Positions 38,697 to 52,329 of a DNA stretch of 64,000 bases are shown piece after piece. Position 1 is the stretch's first letter. Each line of letters starts with the position of its first letter. Source of the DNA: Erigeron canadensis. Its lineage: Eukaryota > Streptophyta > Magnoliopsida > Asterales > Asteraceae. The DNA is taken from assembly GCF_010389155.1 (NCBI RefSeq), contig NC_057761.1, positions 44,130,213-44,194,212 of the forward strand. Reading direction: 5' to 3'. The notes beneath the pieces were generated by a model, which was given only the letters and a program-made list of their open reading frames with translations, made no database searches and had not been told where the DNA came from. The position numbers and the translations under genes are program-made.

Positions 38697-40047
38697 AAGC
38701 TATGCACCCAGAACCTCTTTACATGCAGAATCCATACTCTTTTTTTTTTTTTTTTTTCTTTTTTTCTTTTTGTTCTTCCTTAATAAAAAAAACACTCTTG
38801 TGTTTTGTTGCTATATTTATATCAAAATGAAAAAAGATGAAAATTCAGTGATCCACTTGAAAGTGTTGTAAGATATATAGATTGTAGATTTCATTTAGGA
38901 AAAAGATTTACATTGTAGATGTTTTGTAAAAGAACAGCAATTGTAGCTTCACATTTTGTCGTGTGAAACCAAAGCCATAGAACTTTCTTTATCTTGTCTT
39001 TTAAGCTAGAAAGTTGCCAAAAACAGAGACCGGTGTCCAGTAAAGGTGAATTCCGCATCATTTTTCTAGGCATTGGTCTGTTGCAGCCAACTCTGTTGGT
39101 GTTATACAATTTGATTTATTTGTTTGTTTAGTTTTCAAGATTGTATGTTAGGTTTCTTTTTCCTACTAATCAACTTGCAAGATTGATCAGTCACTCTTTT
39201 GTTTGTCTTATCTAAAAATAGCTCAATGCCACATGTTAGTAATGATGTCATGGCGTTTTTTGTGTGATAGTGTTAGGGTTGTTCCGGCATTGCCCTCTTT
39301 CATTTTTTAGATTTGGCAATATGCCAATATCGCACTGAAATGTCAATGTTTGTTTGGGAAATGAGCGGTTTCAACAAGAATTAAATTTTCCCATTTGAAA
39401 AACGTTGCATTCTTCTCTTAATTTTCATCATGTAGTCTCATCGTATACAATTACATAGATGTAAGCCTCTGACTTAGATAATACGAGTATATTATATTAA
39501 GGCTGTTACAATAGAGGTTTTCCTTTGACAAAATATGAATTCACTTATTTGATAAATTGACAATTCTTCAGAAGACGCACCTTGCTTAAAACCCATCAAA
39601 TATCAGCCTTTTATAGACCATAAATGTTCATTATCAAAATCAAATCAAATATAAAGACCATACAAAGGAAGCATGCTTCTTCCAGGAGTAAAAACACAGA
39701 TTATGAACAGCAAGAGTAACATCTTCGGCTCATTGGAGCTTCATGTTTCGTAGAATCAAATCTTATATTATCAACTACCAGATGTTCAAAATGAATATAT
39801 TAGATAAATACAATTATAATAGATGTTCAGAATGAATATATCAAGCAAAATGCAAAAGGCTATTAAGTTCCAGTTGTACTTTAAGCGCAACTGGTTGTGA
39901 TTATATAACCTTTGAATAATATTTAAACCAACACAATGATAATTACAGACATTTCTTCATATACACATTAAAATGAAACTATGATCATACTATAGAAATA
40001 TGTCCAACAACAATGAATATATACCTGCAAACTGTGCCAAAGATAGT
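38697..40047. other. Convergent intergenic region, no gene seen
   Basis: It holds the 3' ends of the F-box gene and the TPR gene. A T/CT-rich run lies at 38741-38778. No conserved frame or structured repeat was recognised. Confidence 0.45.
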
Positions 40048-43000
40048 CTACTGAAGAAAGAGGGCAGCTCCGACCAGGGCCACCCACAGAAATAAAGCTG
40101 CCCAAAAGGCCTGGTTATTTGCCAAGTCACCTGGCGGCCGCCATACTAGAAAGTCACCAAGGTAGTCTCTGCCTGATGAGACCTGATTGGTCGTGGATCT
40201 GTTGATTCTTTCATCCTTGTCCTTATTTTTATCACTCCAAGTTCCTGCATAGCTGCATGGGTATATGTCATTAGAAGTGGGAATTTTGACCCATTTATTT
40301 CCGAATGAAGGAATTAGGTAATGTTTTCTCTGAAGAGGTCATATATCAACCAAGAATCAACCCTAGAATTTGAAATTTCCTAACATCATTCTGACTACAT
40401 TAAAGTATATATCTACCGTCTACCAATGTAAACTAAAAAGAAATTATTTAGGAGACATGTATCACATGTCTTGATTGACAAGTATCCGTATCGTGATTAT
40501 ATATGTATATTTTTTTATCTAATGTGATCATAACAGATTATTATAGAGTATATTTAGCTTAATTTATTTTCTCATATTCGCCTATTTTATTCAAAACTTT
40601 AGTCTCTTTTTTATTTTGTTTGTAATTTCATTTAATCATAGATTGTTGTTTAAAATGGGCCTACAATCAAATTAAATATATAGTCAATTTGTACATCGTT
40701 GACGTCCGGGCATTAAGACTAGCACAACATATACTAATGGATTTTATCGTACTTTAACCTGAGCAGTTTGCAAAATAACATTTTAATATGAACTGACCTA
40801 TCATAGCTGGAACCGATAAGTGGAATTGTAACCATCTCTTCCTGCGATATCTTAAGCTTGGGGGCTTGCAAGATATATCGAAGGTCTTTAGCCTGACGTC
40901 TAATACTGAGACTAGGATGACTTGTTTCTAGCTTCCGGTAAAGATCAATACAATCTTTGTGGCGATTATTAGCTTCGTAAGCCATAGCAAGCCATATCTG
41001 TATCTGGAAATACCACCAACCAACATAATTTCAATACCAGGATAGAAAAAAGTTCATTCCAAATAACTCCAAAATGGATGATATCAGGAATCAACTAAAA
41101 CCAACCAACCTCGCCACCAAACAATGTAGGCCTTGGTATGATTGTAAGAGCACCTTCAAAGAACTCAATGGAACGCCCATACGTGCCCTTTCCATAAGCC
41201 TTTTGGCCCAAATCAAACATCAGTTGAGCCATTTTCCTCCTCTCTGCTTGTTCCTTGGCAACCTGCCAACACAACAAAAACTGCTGTGTTATTGAAGTAC
41301 TACACGCTGCGGTAAATAGAGACATAAACCTACATATTTGAAAATCTTCAAGAAACCATTCACCTTCCTAAACCAGCAGCCAAATTCTCAATCTATCAGA
41401 CTACATTAAAATACAAATATTAGCAGCAAAAAGGTACAAACATCCAACTGGATCACAAATGACATTCTCACGTAAATGTTTGCCAGCACCCTATTTAGTG
41501 AAAGGAACTAATACATAAGTACAAACCGAACGTAGTTTAAAACTTTACTACACATCTATAACCAAGTATTTGTGTATCGGAAACTAGGGACAAGCAAAAC
41601 AGGGCTGTAGTTTTAAAGTGTATAAGATGCTGTAGTTTTAATAGCAGTTATGAACTTGCTAGATCATTATCTAACACAAACTTATTACACACATTCACAC
41701 ACTTAAAAGTTCCTCTTATTTCTTTTAGTGTGTTACCTTAACATAGATAATAAATCTAATTTTACGTATATGTTGAATTTCAAGGTTTGCAATCACAATC
41801 TGAATAAACACATGTTGAATTTTATAACAAATGAGCTTCAATTTCTTCTTTGAACCATGAGATCATGGTCTTAAGCTAACTACATCAAATACATAAAAAT
41901 CAATAAGCACAACAAAGCACAGTATAAATAGACAAGTATCCAAGTGCCAAGGGAATCAAATTTGACTATTTAAACGATGCACACTTGATCATTTCCCTCT
42001 ATTTTAAGAGTTACCTCTATCTAAATAGGAAATCCCTGAAATTGTGTTAGGATTCCGGTAGTTTTGGACCAGAGTCTAAGCCGACACAGGATAAATTTCA
42101 CAAAAAATGAGCTTCAGTTTCAATCCTAAACCTCAATCATGTTTTAAAGAATATAAACAAATACAAAGGCAAAACAATAGCGTAATTAATCTCTATCAAA
42201 CATTTATCAATCACACACTCCACAAATCTTCTTGTTTCTTTGAAGTGTTCCCTCAACAATAACAGACAACACTAACTACATATATCCAAGTGGTTTAGAA
42301 TCAGAACTTGAGTCAACAAAGATCAACATTCCTACTTTAAACTAAAAAAGCTTCAATTCCTACTTCAAACCTTGAAATGATGTCCTTCGGCAAATAAACT
42401 ATAACACTAAACTCATGCAAAATATTATGAACACGAGTTTACCTTCGTCCAGGAGCTTTAATTCAGAAATCATTCTCTACCACACATTTATCAAATACAC
42501 ACTTCATTATTACTCTTATTTCTTCTAAGAGCCACCTAAATATGAGCACAAAACACTAATTCTACACTACAAACTCAAACTTCGGTGCTTAGAATCGAAT
42601 TCTGAGCTAACACATGTCAAAACGATATAATCTTCATCTCCTATCCTAGACCTATAGAAGTGATCACATTCACATACATTCAGAATTATATACATGAAAC
42701 AATAACATAATTAACAATTCTACTTGTATACACATGCAATAGGCATCAAATTACATAACAAAAATCATAAAAATATAAGCACACTTAACCTCACCTTCTC
42801 AAGCTCTCTCCTAACTCTCATCCTCTTTTCTTCCTCCGTCTCGTCTTCCGTCTCCTCAGTTCCTTCTTCGTCATCTCCACCGTCATCTCCTTCGCCTTCG
42901 TCTCGGCTCTGCAACTCCTCAGCTTTCTTCTCCAACTCTCTCATATCCTCAATCTCCTTAACTCTGATTCTCATCTCATTTTCCCAAGCTAACCTCTTCT

Positions 43001-43376
43001 TCCTCTCAATTTCAGCCTCATTATTTGTAACATCCTCATCATCACCGCCGCCGTAACCGTTATCTTCGTCACTCGAACTCTCGTAATCCATTTCGTTATA
43101 CTTTTTCGAATTCGCCTTCCGTCCACGTGTACTACTACTATTACTCCTGTAATGATTTGTTACCGGATCCTTTTCGAACTCGATTCCGCCTTTCGATACG
43201 TACAGAGTGTTGTTATTGTTATTATTAGGTGAATATATAATCGGATCCTTTTTGAATAAGTGAAGAATGATGTCTGATGGAAGTAATCGTGATTTGTTGT
43301 TACTACGGTCACTTACGGTGGTTGTTCGCGGTGATGTTACGTCTAGTAGTAGTGCTAGGTTTCCGATAACCGCCAT
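40048..43376 (-). CDS. Plastid TPR protein with C-terminal membrane anchor
   Basis: Four exons on the minus strand: 43376-42795, 41262-41110, 41003-40798, 40252-40048, giving 381 residues. Residues 1-60 suit a chloroplast transit peptide (few acids, many S/T/R/N). Residues 95-195 are a strongly acidic, coiled-coil-like region (E/D runs, then RKKRLAWENEMRIRVKEIED). Residues about 195-300 form TPR-like helices (AQLMFDLGQKAYGKGTYGRS, WLAMAYEANNRHKDCIDLYR). The last 20 residues are hydrophobic (FWAALFLWVALVGAALFL), a single membrane span with almost no tail. The role is unknown; it could be a scaffold on the thylakoid or envelope. It is transcribed divergently from the plastid ABC transporter gene. 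Confidence 0.9.
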
Positions 43377-44498
43377 GCCGGTGCCGGTGGATTATGAGAA
43401 AATGAATGACGTAAGCGTGTGTGTGAGAGATATGAGTGGGAAGAAATTAGGATGTTCGGGTTGAGAACGAGAGTGAATGATATTTCGGTTAGGTGATTAC
43501 ACACTTTGGTCCTTGAGGTTTGTGATCTTTTACTTATAAAGAGAGCACACAACACAAATTAGCCATTCATAACAATTAATGCTTTACACAGTTGTACATT
43601 GTGCAGTAAAATATCTACGTATGTTGTGGATAACTAATTTGTGTTGTGGGGATATCATTTCCTATAAAATTTGGAAAGTAGTACAGGAATTAAGTTCTAG
43701 AATAGTTAATTTTCAAAAATAACTTTTGAAGTGCTATGTATTACGAGTATATTTTTTATCATAATGAATACTTAAGTAATGGTTATATATTTTACGAGTA
43801 TATATTATAACTATATCACTTTCAAATCTATATCTATTTTATATAATGTACATTTTATAAAGGTTAAACCCTATTAATTGTAAACACAAATAATATTGCG
43901 ATCTTTTTTACCTTTATTGTCACCCGTTCATCTTCATTTTCATCTTCTTGTGCATCTTCTATATTCTATATAATGACTATAACTATGTATTTTTATATAT
44001 AACTATAACTATAATTATATTATTGATGTTGATTATCATTGCCAGATCGTTGATTCAAGATCTAGTCTTCTCAAAATACATAAATAAACTAATAAGCCGA
44101 GTTCTAACAATACCGAATCCTTCGAGGACTGGTTAGCAAACTTTCCAAAAGTAGACACTACACACAAAGGGCACTTGAGTCAAAACCAAAATCAAGTGGT
44201 TAGTAATGATTTCACGTCACAATTAACTTTCCCAAAACGACACCGTCTTCTCCAATTCAAACACGCCACACTTTCCAATTCCATCCCCCCCTCCCAAAAC
44301 GTTGCCGTATCACCTCAATTCATTTCATTCCACGTCACCAAATAACAGATTAGTCGCCCCCATCCACCAGCAGTCATTCATTCAATCACCACCACCGATA
44401 ACATTCTTTTCATTATATTATACAGTACATAAATATAATTATATGTATATATTTCATCACAATCTCTGTTAATTCTTTGTTAAATGTAACAAAAAAAA
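43377..44498. promoter_or_regulatory. 1.1-kb bidirectional promoter region
   Basis: It lies between the divergent start codons of the TPR gene (43376, minus) and the ABC transporter gene (44499, plus). It has CACGTCA elements at about 44213-44219 and 44332-44338, and a TATA-like AT-rich stretch at 44408-44450 for the plus gene. TTTATAAGT on the minus strand near 43533-43541 could serve the TPR gene. Shared regulation is an inference from the layout. Confidence 0.4.
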
Positions 44499-47400
44499 AT
44501 GACTTTAATTCTCAATAATAATAATCATTTAATTAGATTAAATCATCATTTTCATATTCAATCAAACAAATTCAAATTCGATTTCAATGTCAAAGCAAAA
44601 TCTAGTAGTACTAAATTTCGCTACTCGAAAACTAACGGAATTAATAACGGAGATAACGGAAGGTTTGTTAATTTAACTTCGATAAAAGCTGCTTCTGTTA
44701 ATGGTTATTCTGTTAACGGTTATCCTGATAAGGATGCTGATTTGAAAGTAAATGATGGAGTGAGTGCGGAAAATGTGGGGAGGTTATCGAGTGTTTTTCG
44801 GTCGGTTTTGGATGTGTTGCCTGGTGGAAAATGGTGGAAGTTTTCTCATGAAGTGGAGATAGTAGGAATTGCGAAACCTGTGACGTTGGTTAAGGCATTG
44901 AGACGGATGTGGGGATTGATTTCGAGTGATCGTTGGGTTATCATCGCGGCTTTCTCTGCTCTTATTTTAACCGCGGTAATGCTCTTTTGATTATGCAAGT
45001 AATTATCTGATTATTGCGTTTTTTCAGTAGATAAGTTTTTTTTTTCTTTTTTGAACAACTAGTTAGTAATTAGTAGTTAGCAATTTGCATTCGATACACC
45101 ACAATGAGTGTTTGTTTATTTGACTCATAAGTTGTTTATGAATTATAGTAATGTAGTATGAAAGTTATGAATAAAAGTAACATACTTCCATATGTATTTG
45201 GCAAATTAGAGCAATGGTTTTAGGCTTTTAGCTCCCGATGCTACGATTGTAAACAAAATGCACTTACATGTTAGTTTAAGGATAGTGTAATTATCATTAC
45301 TTACCTTTTTTACGTGGTAAAGTATGTGATATTGATTATTTCGTATCAGATAATCACTTTCAAAATGCAATGTCGAACTTCAAGTTTTTTTTTTTCTTTC
45401 TTTTTTTCTTCTTTCTGTGCAACTAACAGGGCTATGTTTTTATCATTCAGCTTACAGAGATCTCCATTCCTCATTTCTTGACGGCATCTATATTTTCAGC
45501 CCAAAGTGGAAAGACCGCAGTTTTTTATGGAAATGTGAAGCTGTTGGTTTTCCTATGTGTGACTTCTGGTATATGCAGGTCAAAACCTTGTATGGTCATA
45601 TCTTCCTCTTCTTTGAAACTCATAGTAGCAAAAATACAATGTTTTTATGAACTTTCCAATATTTTTGATCGTTTGTCACTTTGTCTTGTATGTTACCCCA
45701 TTGTTACAAATTAGTCCAATAACTCAATAAGGGGAGGTTAGTTTAATATATTCTGCTTATAGTAGTATTTCTAAAAGCTACTAGCTTGTTTACACTCATG
45801 ACTATTGACATAACTGTTTATTTGGATTTCCAGTGGATTAAGAGGTTGCTGGTTTGGCATTGCAAATATGATTCTTGTGAGTTCATATATATATATATAT
45901 ATATATTTGATCAATCCATCTCAGAGTACTGAAAGCATTATAATGTGCAGCCTCTGTCCATTCCTACATTATAAATGCGTTTGACTATTAAATCAAATTT
46001 GTGACCAAAACTTCGCCATTGATAAAGTTTGGTGATGTCAATGGCCAAAAAATGATGTTAGCTGGATTTTGCTTTAGAATAAAATAATGTATTTATAACA
46101 TACTATAAATAACGTACAGGTTAAACGGATGAGAGAAACATTATATTCCACCCTTCTCCTCCAGGTTTGTAAGAAATTAGAGATGATTATGTGAAGCTTT
46201 ATGGACAGCATGTTCATCATTAGCTATTATTTTCATATTTTGGAGAATTAAAAGATGATCTATAACTTCACCTTTACGGCAGGATATAAGCTTTTTTGAC
46301 AATGAAAGTATTGGCGATTTGACTAGTCGGCTAGGTTCAGATTGTCAGCAAGTGTCACGGGTCATTGGGAATGATCTTAACTTAATATTACGCAATCTTC
46401 TTCAGGTTCTTTAAAACAAATAAAAAGTGTCTGTGATTTTCCTTTCATTAAATCACAGTAGACTAATTTAAGTATTTTGTGTCAGGCGACAGGGGCTTTG
46501 ATCTACTTGCTAGTATTGTCTTGGCCGCTTGGCTTATGCACATTGGCCATATGCTCCACTCTATCATTAATAATGTTACGATATGGGCAGTAAGATCTTG
46601 TTTCTGTCTCAAAATGTTATTGATTGTTTGCAGTAAAGGGAAATTTTTATGCTTTTAATATCTAATCTGCTTATGACATAAAGTTTACACCCCAAATAAT
46701 AAAACACTTACATACTTTGATTCCTAAGTTCTTAATCATGTTCATTAATATAGGTACCAGAAGAAAGCAGCAAAGCTAACACAAGAGTACACCGCATCTG
46801 CAAATGAAGTACTACGAACAATTTAATCATGTTCCCAAAGAGAATTGCCCATTTACCTGGTCTCTTCAATTAACTATCCATTATGGTGGATTTTACTTAT
46901 ATAGGTTGCACAAGAGACATTTTCTTTGATGAGAACAGTTCGAGTTTATGGAACTGAGAATAAAGAACTTAACAGGTATCCATTTTGGTATTTGTTTGTA
47001 CTTTCATCAGAAGTGAAGTTTTTCTCAGTCCATTTTTTTTTTTTGTTAATTTATTTTGTACAAAGCATACAAATAGAGGTAATTTGCTCAGTGCATGCTT
47101 TAAGGATGGATTTAATATTCATTTATAGGTACGACAATTGGCTGGATAAACTAGCGGATATCAGCTTGCGAACCAGTGCGGCATATGGAATTTGGAATTT
47201 CAGTTTCAACACGCTTTACCATTCTACACAGGTTATGGTCTATCTATTGTTTAGTAAGATCAAAGAGCACTCAAGAATCTATATTATATTCTGCATGAAA
47301 TAATTATATCAAAAAATGATTAGCTATCATTGTTAAACGTGCATGTCATATGGTTCATAGAGTAGTTTCATACATGGGATCTAGAATTGAACTTATGCTT

Positions 47401-50143
47401 TACTTGAATGTCAAACTTTATAGGTTATTGCGGTGCTGATAGGAGGAATGTCTATCATGGCTGGGCATATAACAGCTGAGCAACTTACAAAGTTCATATT
47501 ATACAGTGAATGGCTGATTTACTCGACATGGTTTGTGGGTGACAATTTATCTTCATTAATGCAATCGGTTGGGGCAAGCGAAAAAGTATTCCAGATGATG
47601 GATCTTGCACCTAGTCACCAGTTTACTTCCAAAGGCAAGCAATTTCTCTAATTCCTTGAAGCACTGCTTAATATCTTTTAACTGAGCATGTGTATTGTAA
47701 AAAATGTGGCAGGGTCAAAGTTGTCAGACTTGAAGGGCTGCATTGAGTTTGTTAATGTATCATTTAGATATTCATCGAGAGAAACGGTAAGCTTTGTCTC
47801 AACAAGTATTGGCTTATCTCCCTCCCTAAGCTAAGGTAGAGGTGGGAAAATGGGCGGGTTGATTAAAAAATCAAAAGGGTTGGGTTGTCTAATTAGTCAA
47901 ATGGTCAATTTTATGCATGGATCAAATTGGTCAATTATATTTGTATTGTTTCAGCCACTATAATTTAAAATGAACTGGTATTAAACAACTATGGGAATCT
48001 GAAGAGTTCATGCTTGTAACAATTTAACAGGTACATGTACTACGAGATATAAGCATTACTGTGAATCCATATGAAGTAGTTGCACTTGTAAGTAAGTCTA
48101 TGGATCCAGCTGCTTAATTTATTTTTCCTCTGACTACTTCATGATTAAATGCTTTGCAATAATGTACATTAGGTTGGTCTTAGTGGTAGTGGGAAGAGCA
48201 CAATAGTGAATCTTCTGCTTCGTCTCTATGAACCAACAAGCGGCCAGGTATCCATTCTCTCTAAAATGATGTAGTGTTTCCAAAAAAGACTGAGGGTTGG
48301 GTGGGTTGGGTTATGGGTCAAACGGGTTCAGGTTAAACACTGGGATATAATACGTGCAAAAACAGATTGGTCAGGTTGACCTTCAAATTAGATTATCCTC
48401 TTTTCAAATATATTTATAAAATGCAATGTGTTAAACATGATTGCAAATGTAGATTATTAAAATACTAATTTAATTGTTTGAATAAATGAATTAAGAGGTT
48501 ATAAGCGTTTAATTAAGCTCTGGATCACTTTTGACCCGTTCTACCCCTTCGTCTTTGACCAACTTCTTAGAGTTTATGTATCAGGTCCGTTAGAGGTAAA
48601 TTTTAACCTGAATCAACCCATGTCTATTTAAGTGACTTAATTTTTTTTTTTCTGATATTTTACCTTGTGAACTAATGATATATCATTTCAGCTTTTGTGC
48701 CAATTTTGCAACATTAATCTTACACTAAAGTTTTTTAGCTGTGCTCATGTAGATCTTGATTGACGGGTCTCCTCTAAAGAATTTGGACATCAAGTGGCTT
48801 AGAGAAAGAATTGGATATGTTGGACAGGTCCTCCTTCTTGACATCCCAAAAGAGAATATTTTTGTGATCAGACTAGGTTAATTGCATAAAAAGGCAACCA
48901 ATGTTGGTTGATCTCTGTTTCGGTTAGCCATCTTTATTTTCACCCATAAGTAGGTAACCCATTTTTAAATAATTTGATAAGAATATTCAGAGTTCCAAAA
49001 TACTTGATTTTAGGGTAATGCAGGCCAAAATGATTACATGACAACTAATTTCTTGTTAAGTTTGACCATGTTTACATATTATCTATGGCGACGCACGGAA
49101 AACTGTAACTTGCTGGAAACGTTACAAATTACAGATGTTTTTAGGCCATTGGGTACCTAATTAAGTAATAACCCAATTAAAAAACCCTTAATTGTTACTT
49201 GAATATATGGAACAGGAACCTCGGCTCTTTCGGATGGATGTCAGATCAAATATAGCGTATGGATGTACAAGAGATGTAAGTCAAGAGGATATTGAAAGGG
49301 CAGCAAAGGAAGCGTTTGCCCATGATTTCATTTCGTCCTTACCTGAGGGCTATAAAACAATTGTGGATGATGATTTGCTTAGTGGAGGACAGAAACAGCG
49401 GATTGCAATTGCCCGGGCAATCCTCAGAGACCCATCCATTTTGATACTTGATGAAGCTACTAGTGCTTTGGATGCCGAGAGTGAATACAATATTAAGGTA
49501 TCTAATATCTAGTAGCATGTTGAATGTGATTAAAAATCACATTGTTTCGATAATATTCCAGTTTTATAAAAAATGGTTTATGATGTTTGATGCATTCAAA
49601 GTACGCCTGGACCGTCAATTTATGCCTATGGAATTCATTATCATGTAGGGTGTACTACGTGCTGCCGGAAATAACTATAAGAGGACTGTCATAATAATTG
49701 CACACAGGTTATACAAAACAAAATCCTCTTTGTGTTACTTGCTTTATAGTTTAAAGGGCTAAATTGACAATTTTCCCCAGGCTCTCCACTGTACAAGCAG
49801 CTGATAGAATAGTTGTCATGGACCGTGGCCAGATCATCGAGGTACATTTATTTCTGGATAGTTAATCCGTTAGATATTATTGCATAAACATTATACTAAC
49901 ATTTAAAAATAAAGCAATTTAGGAGGTTGAACATCAGCTTTTCTTTTAGCCAATTTGATCTATTTAAGAGTAAATCTAACCCAAATCGCCAAAGTTATAA
50001 ATAAGTCAACATTGCCAAAATGCCACCTCTACAGACTCAAACCAAATTTGCTAATGATTCAGATGGGAAATCACAAAGAACTTCTCCTTAAAGATGGCTT
50101 GTATGCACGATTAACCAGAAGACAAGTCGATGCAGTTGGTTGA
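44499..50143 (+). CDS. ABCB26: TAP1-like half ABC transporter, plastid (ABCB26 type)
   Basis: Eighteen exons: 44499-44975, 45451-45578, 45834-45876, 46120-46164, 46283-46405, 46486-46589, 46754-46808, 46905-46975, 47129-47231, 47424-47634, 47713-47786, 48031-48087, 48173-48247, 48753-48827, 49216-49497, 49649-49707, 49781-49841, 50063-50143; 707 residues. The order is an S/N-rich plastid transit region (1-90), one six-helix membrane domain, then one nucleotide-binding domain. That domain has Walker [10 protein letters not shown] (499-507), Q-loop YVGQEP (near 547), signature LSGGQ (602-606), Walker B ILILDE (622-627) and H-loop IIAHR (H660). All ATPase residues are intact. As a half transporter it must dimerise; the cargo is unknown. 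Intron 10 uses a GC donor. It resembles Arabidopsis At1g70610 (TAP1). Confidence 0.95.
45886..45906. repeat. (AT)n microsatellite
   Basis: About ten AT dinucleotides lie in the intron just after exon 3 of the ABC transporter gene. Confidence 0.85.
47635..47712 (+). other. GC-AG intron in the ABC transporter gene
   Basis: Exon 10 ends CCAAAG and the intron starts GCAAGC. No GT lies nearby that would keep the frame. The acceptor GTGGCAG at 47712 joins TCCAAAG to GGTCAAAG and restores the expected [11 protein letters not shown] sequence. AG|GCAAG is the usual consensus of the rare GC-AG class. Confidence 0.85.
48290..48630. mobile_element. MITE-like repeat, GGTGGCAA family
   Basis: It begins GGGTGGGTTGGGTTATGGGT, followed by CAAACGGGTT, and carries TTTTGACCCGTTCTACCCC and AATCAACCCATG near the right end. 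These motifs mirror each other and match the family seen in other introns here. It lies in intron 13 of the ABC transporter gene. Confidence 0.45.
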
Positions 50144-52194
50144 TAACCTGAGCATATCATCCTAATTGTAGTTTTCGGTATGTACATTCTATTACCATGC
50201 TATGGAATCTTGTACACAAGAGCAGATGTATCATGGAAGGCAATGAAGATACAATTTATAAATATGGAGAAAAAAAAGGGAGTTTTGATTGTATTCTCTA
50301 CTAGGGATTCTTGGGCGTCAAAATTAGCGTACTCTCTATATATAGACATATAGTTCAAAAATATAAGATTTACCTTTTTATTTGATTGCAATTGGTCTCC
50401 TGTTGCAACTTGCAGCTTAAGTTTGTTGCAAAGATTGCTAAGAAACAAGGTAATCTCCAACAAGAAGTGATATTGGATTAGTTATGAATATCAAATTGTA
50501 CTTGCAACAACTAATGTTGATTCCTTGAAGCGTGTTATATTCTTATTCCATCTGTTTGGCATTTTTCGTTGCAGTCTGCATGAGATATAGTTTTGTTTAT
50601 TATCTGTTTATAAAACTCATTATCATTTTCATACAAGGACCAAACAGATATTAGTCTAAAGATAAAGGATTTGGGGATTAATTGCCATCTAAGGACCTGT
50701 AGAAGGCACAAACAGAAGATTATCAAAAAATGATTGCCTGCTAACGATAAGTCGATAAGGGCCATATTATCAATTTCGTGCAAATCAATAAGAAATAATA
50801 AAGCAAAAAAAATAATTCATGAAATATGACAAAAAAAAATTATGGGAAACCAAAATACTAAACATATATGATATGTTAATATTAATATACTAATATATAT
50901 GCAATGCTCGACTTTCAGCCCGTGAAAGTGTGATACTCAGGCAGCCAATAATCGTTATGAGGGACGAAGATGGTAATGAAGCTTCATCGGAAACGGGCTT
51001 TGACAGCTAGACCCATGCTAATGTTTTAATTTAATTTAATAATTTTGTTTTAATCTGGATTTCTTTCTTCAATCGGATCAGGACAAGTGGGTTGGTTCGT
51101 TTAGTCCTCCTAATCCAATTCCTGACTTTTCTTTCTAATCCAATTCCTTGTATCTACATACCTTTTTATAGGTTGTTAACTCAATGGCACTCGGCTTTTA
51201 AATGTGGCTAGGGGAATTTCCAAACCAACAATTTCAACAAAATTTTCAATTTCTCAATTTATGGATGGAATCAGGTATGTAGTCTAATTGAAAGTGAAAC
51301 GCATTTCCTTAAAAACATTTTATTTAGATCCAAATTTGTTTACCCTCTTCTTTGCTATGAGTCTATGACCATCTATCAATATGAGATCGTCAATAAATCA
51401 CAGGTTTACAGGATATTTATGGTGATTTGACATCAACTTATATTTCCCATCTAGATAAGTCCATGTTGAGAAAAGTTTGCTTTCACCAACTTTGGACATC
51501 TAAAACCATTTGGTGTGATTATAGCATATGGCCAAGGCTATACAAAGAACCCAAACACACAATTTTGAAATTTAATGTCTCAATCACCTTTAATCCAATT
51601 TGGCTAAGCTTAACATGAGAACTAAGCTTAACATGGCTTGCAGGTTTGTGTTTATAAACAAACCTATACTAAGTACGTAATTCCCATACCAATGTCAGAT
51701 AATTTTAATACATTTCCATTCTACCTTCTACACCAAACACACAACATTGAGATATAATATCTCATTCACCTTTAATCTGATTCAGACATATCTTAGTTCT
51801 TTGTATAGCTCTGGCCATAAGCTGCAATCTTACCAAAGGGTTCCTGATATATGTCACTCGATCATATATTTATCGATGTCCAAAGTCAATGAAAACATAA
51901 TTTTTTCAACACATTCCATTAGATCAAACAATGTAAGCTATAAATGAGGAATTGAGATCCTCAATGAACTTTATAGGTGAAGTTGATGAATTTTAATCAT
52001 TGCATTAAAATCAATTGTTAAGATTAAAAAATCATATTGAAATTCTAACCCTTGATTTTAATCTAATGGTCAAGATTTCTTTAACTTTACCTATAAAGTC
52101 TTTGAAATTGAAAGGATCTCTATCCATGACGATACCCTATATATCTTTTTCAGTTCGCTATTTTGCCTTGCAGCACCCTAACACACACACGCAA

Positions 52195-52226
<32 letters not shown>
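50144..52226. other. Intergenic sequence, no gene seen
   Basis: AT-rich sequence after the ABC transporter gene. The short open frames found have no recognisable protein features. A (CA)n(TA)n microsatellite (52180-52228) closes the region. Confidence 0.45.
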
Positions 52227-52227
<1 letters not shown>

Positions 52228-52329
52228 GGAGAAAGTGAGTATAGGGTTGTTCCCCATCTAATTAGATGGGGAACAACCCTAGATGGGGAACAACCCTAGA
52301 TGGGGAACAACCCTATACTCACTTTTCCC
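52227..52329. repeat. Perfect hairpin with three 17-bp tandem units
   Basis: The left arm GGAGAAAGTGAGTATAGGGT, then TGTTCCCCATCTA, pairs exactly with the right arm at about 52298-52328. On the right side the unit TAGATGGGGAACAACCC is repeated three times without change (52263-52279, 52280-52296, 52297-52313). It lies about 350 bp upstream of the cyclin-related gene and next to a (CA)n(TA)n tract. It probably comes from a MITE end whose arm was amplified. Confidence 0.85.

Noticed and set aside
38741..38778. Long T-rich run as a retroposon tail
   Set aside because: It follows the F-box stop codon by about 45 bp with no adjoining SINE body or target duplication; simple 3' untranslated low-complexity sequence is enough.
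42724..43056. Serine/proline-rich plus-strand frame of 110 residues
   Set aside because: Antisense of the acidic region of the TPR gene; the serine runs are the reverse of Glu/Asp codons.
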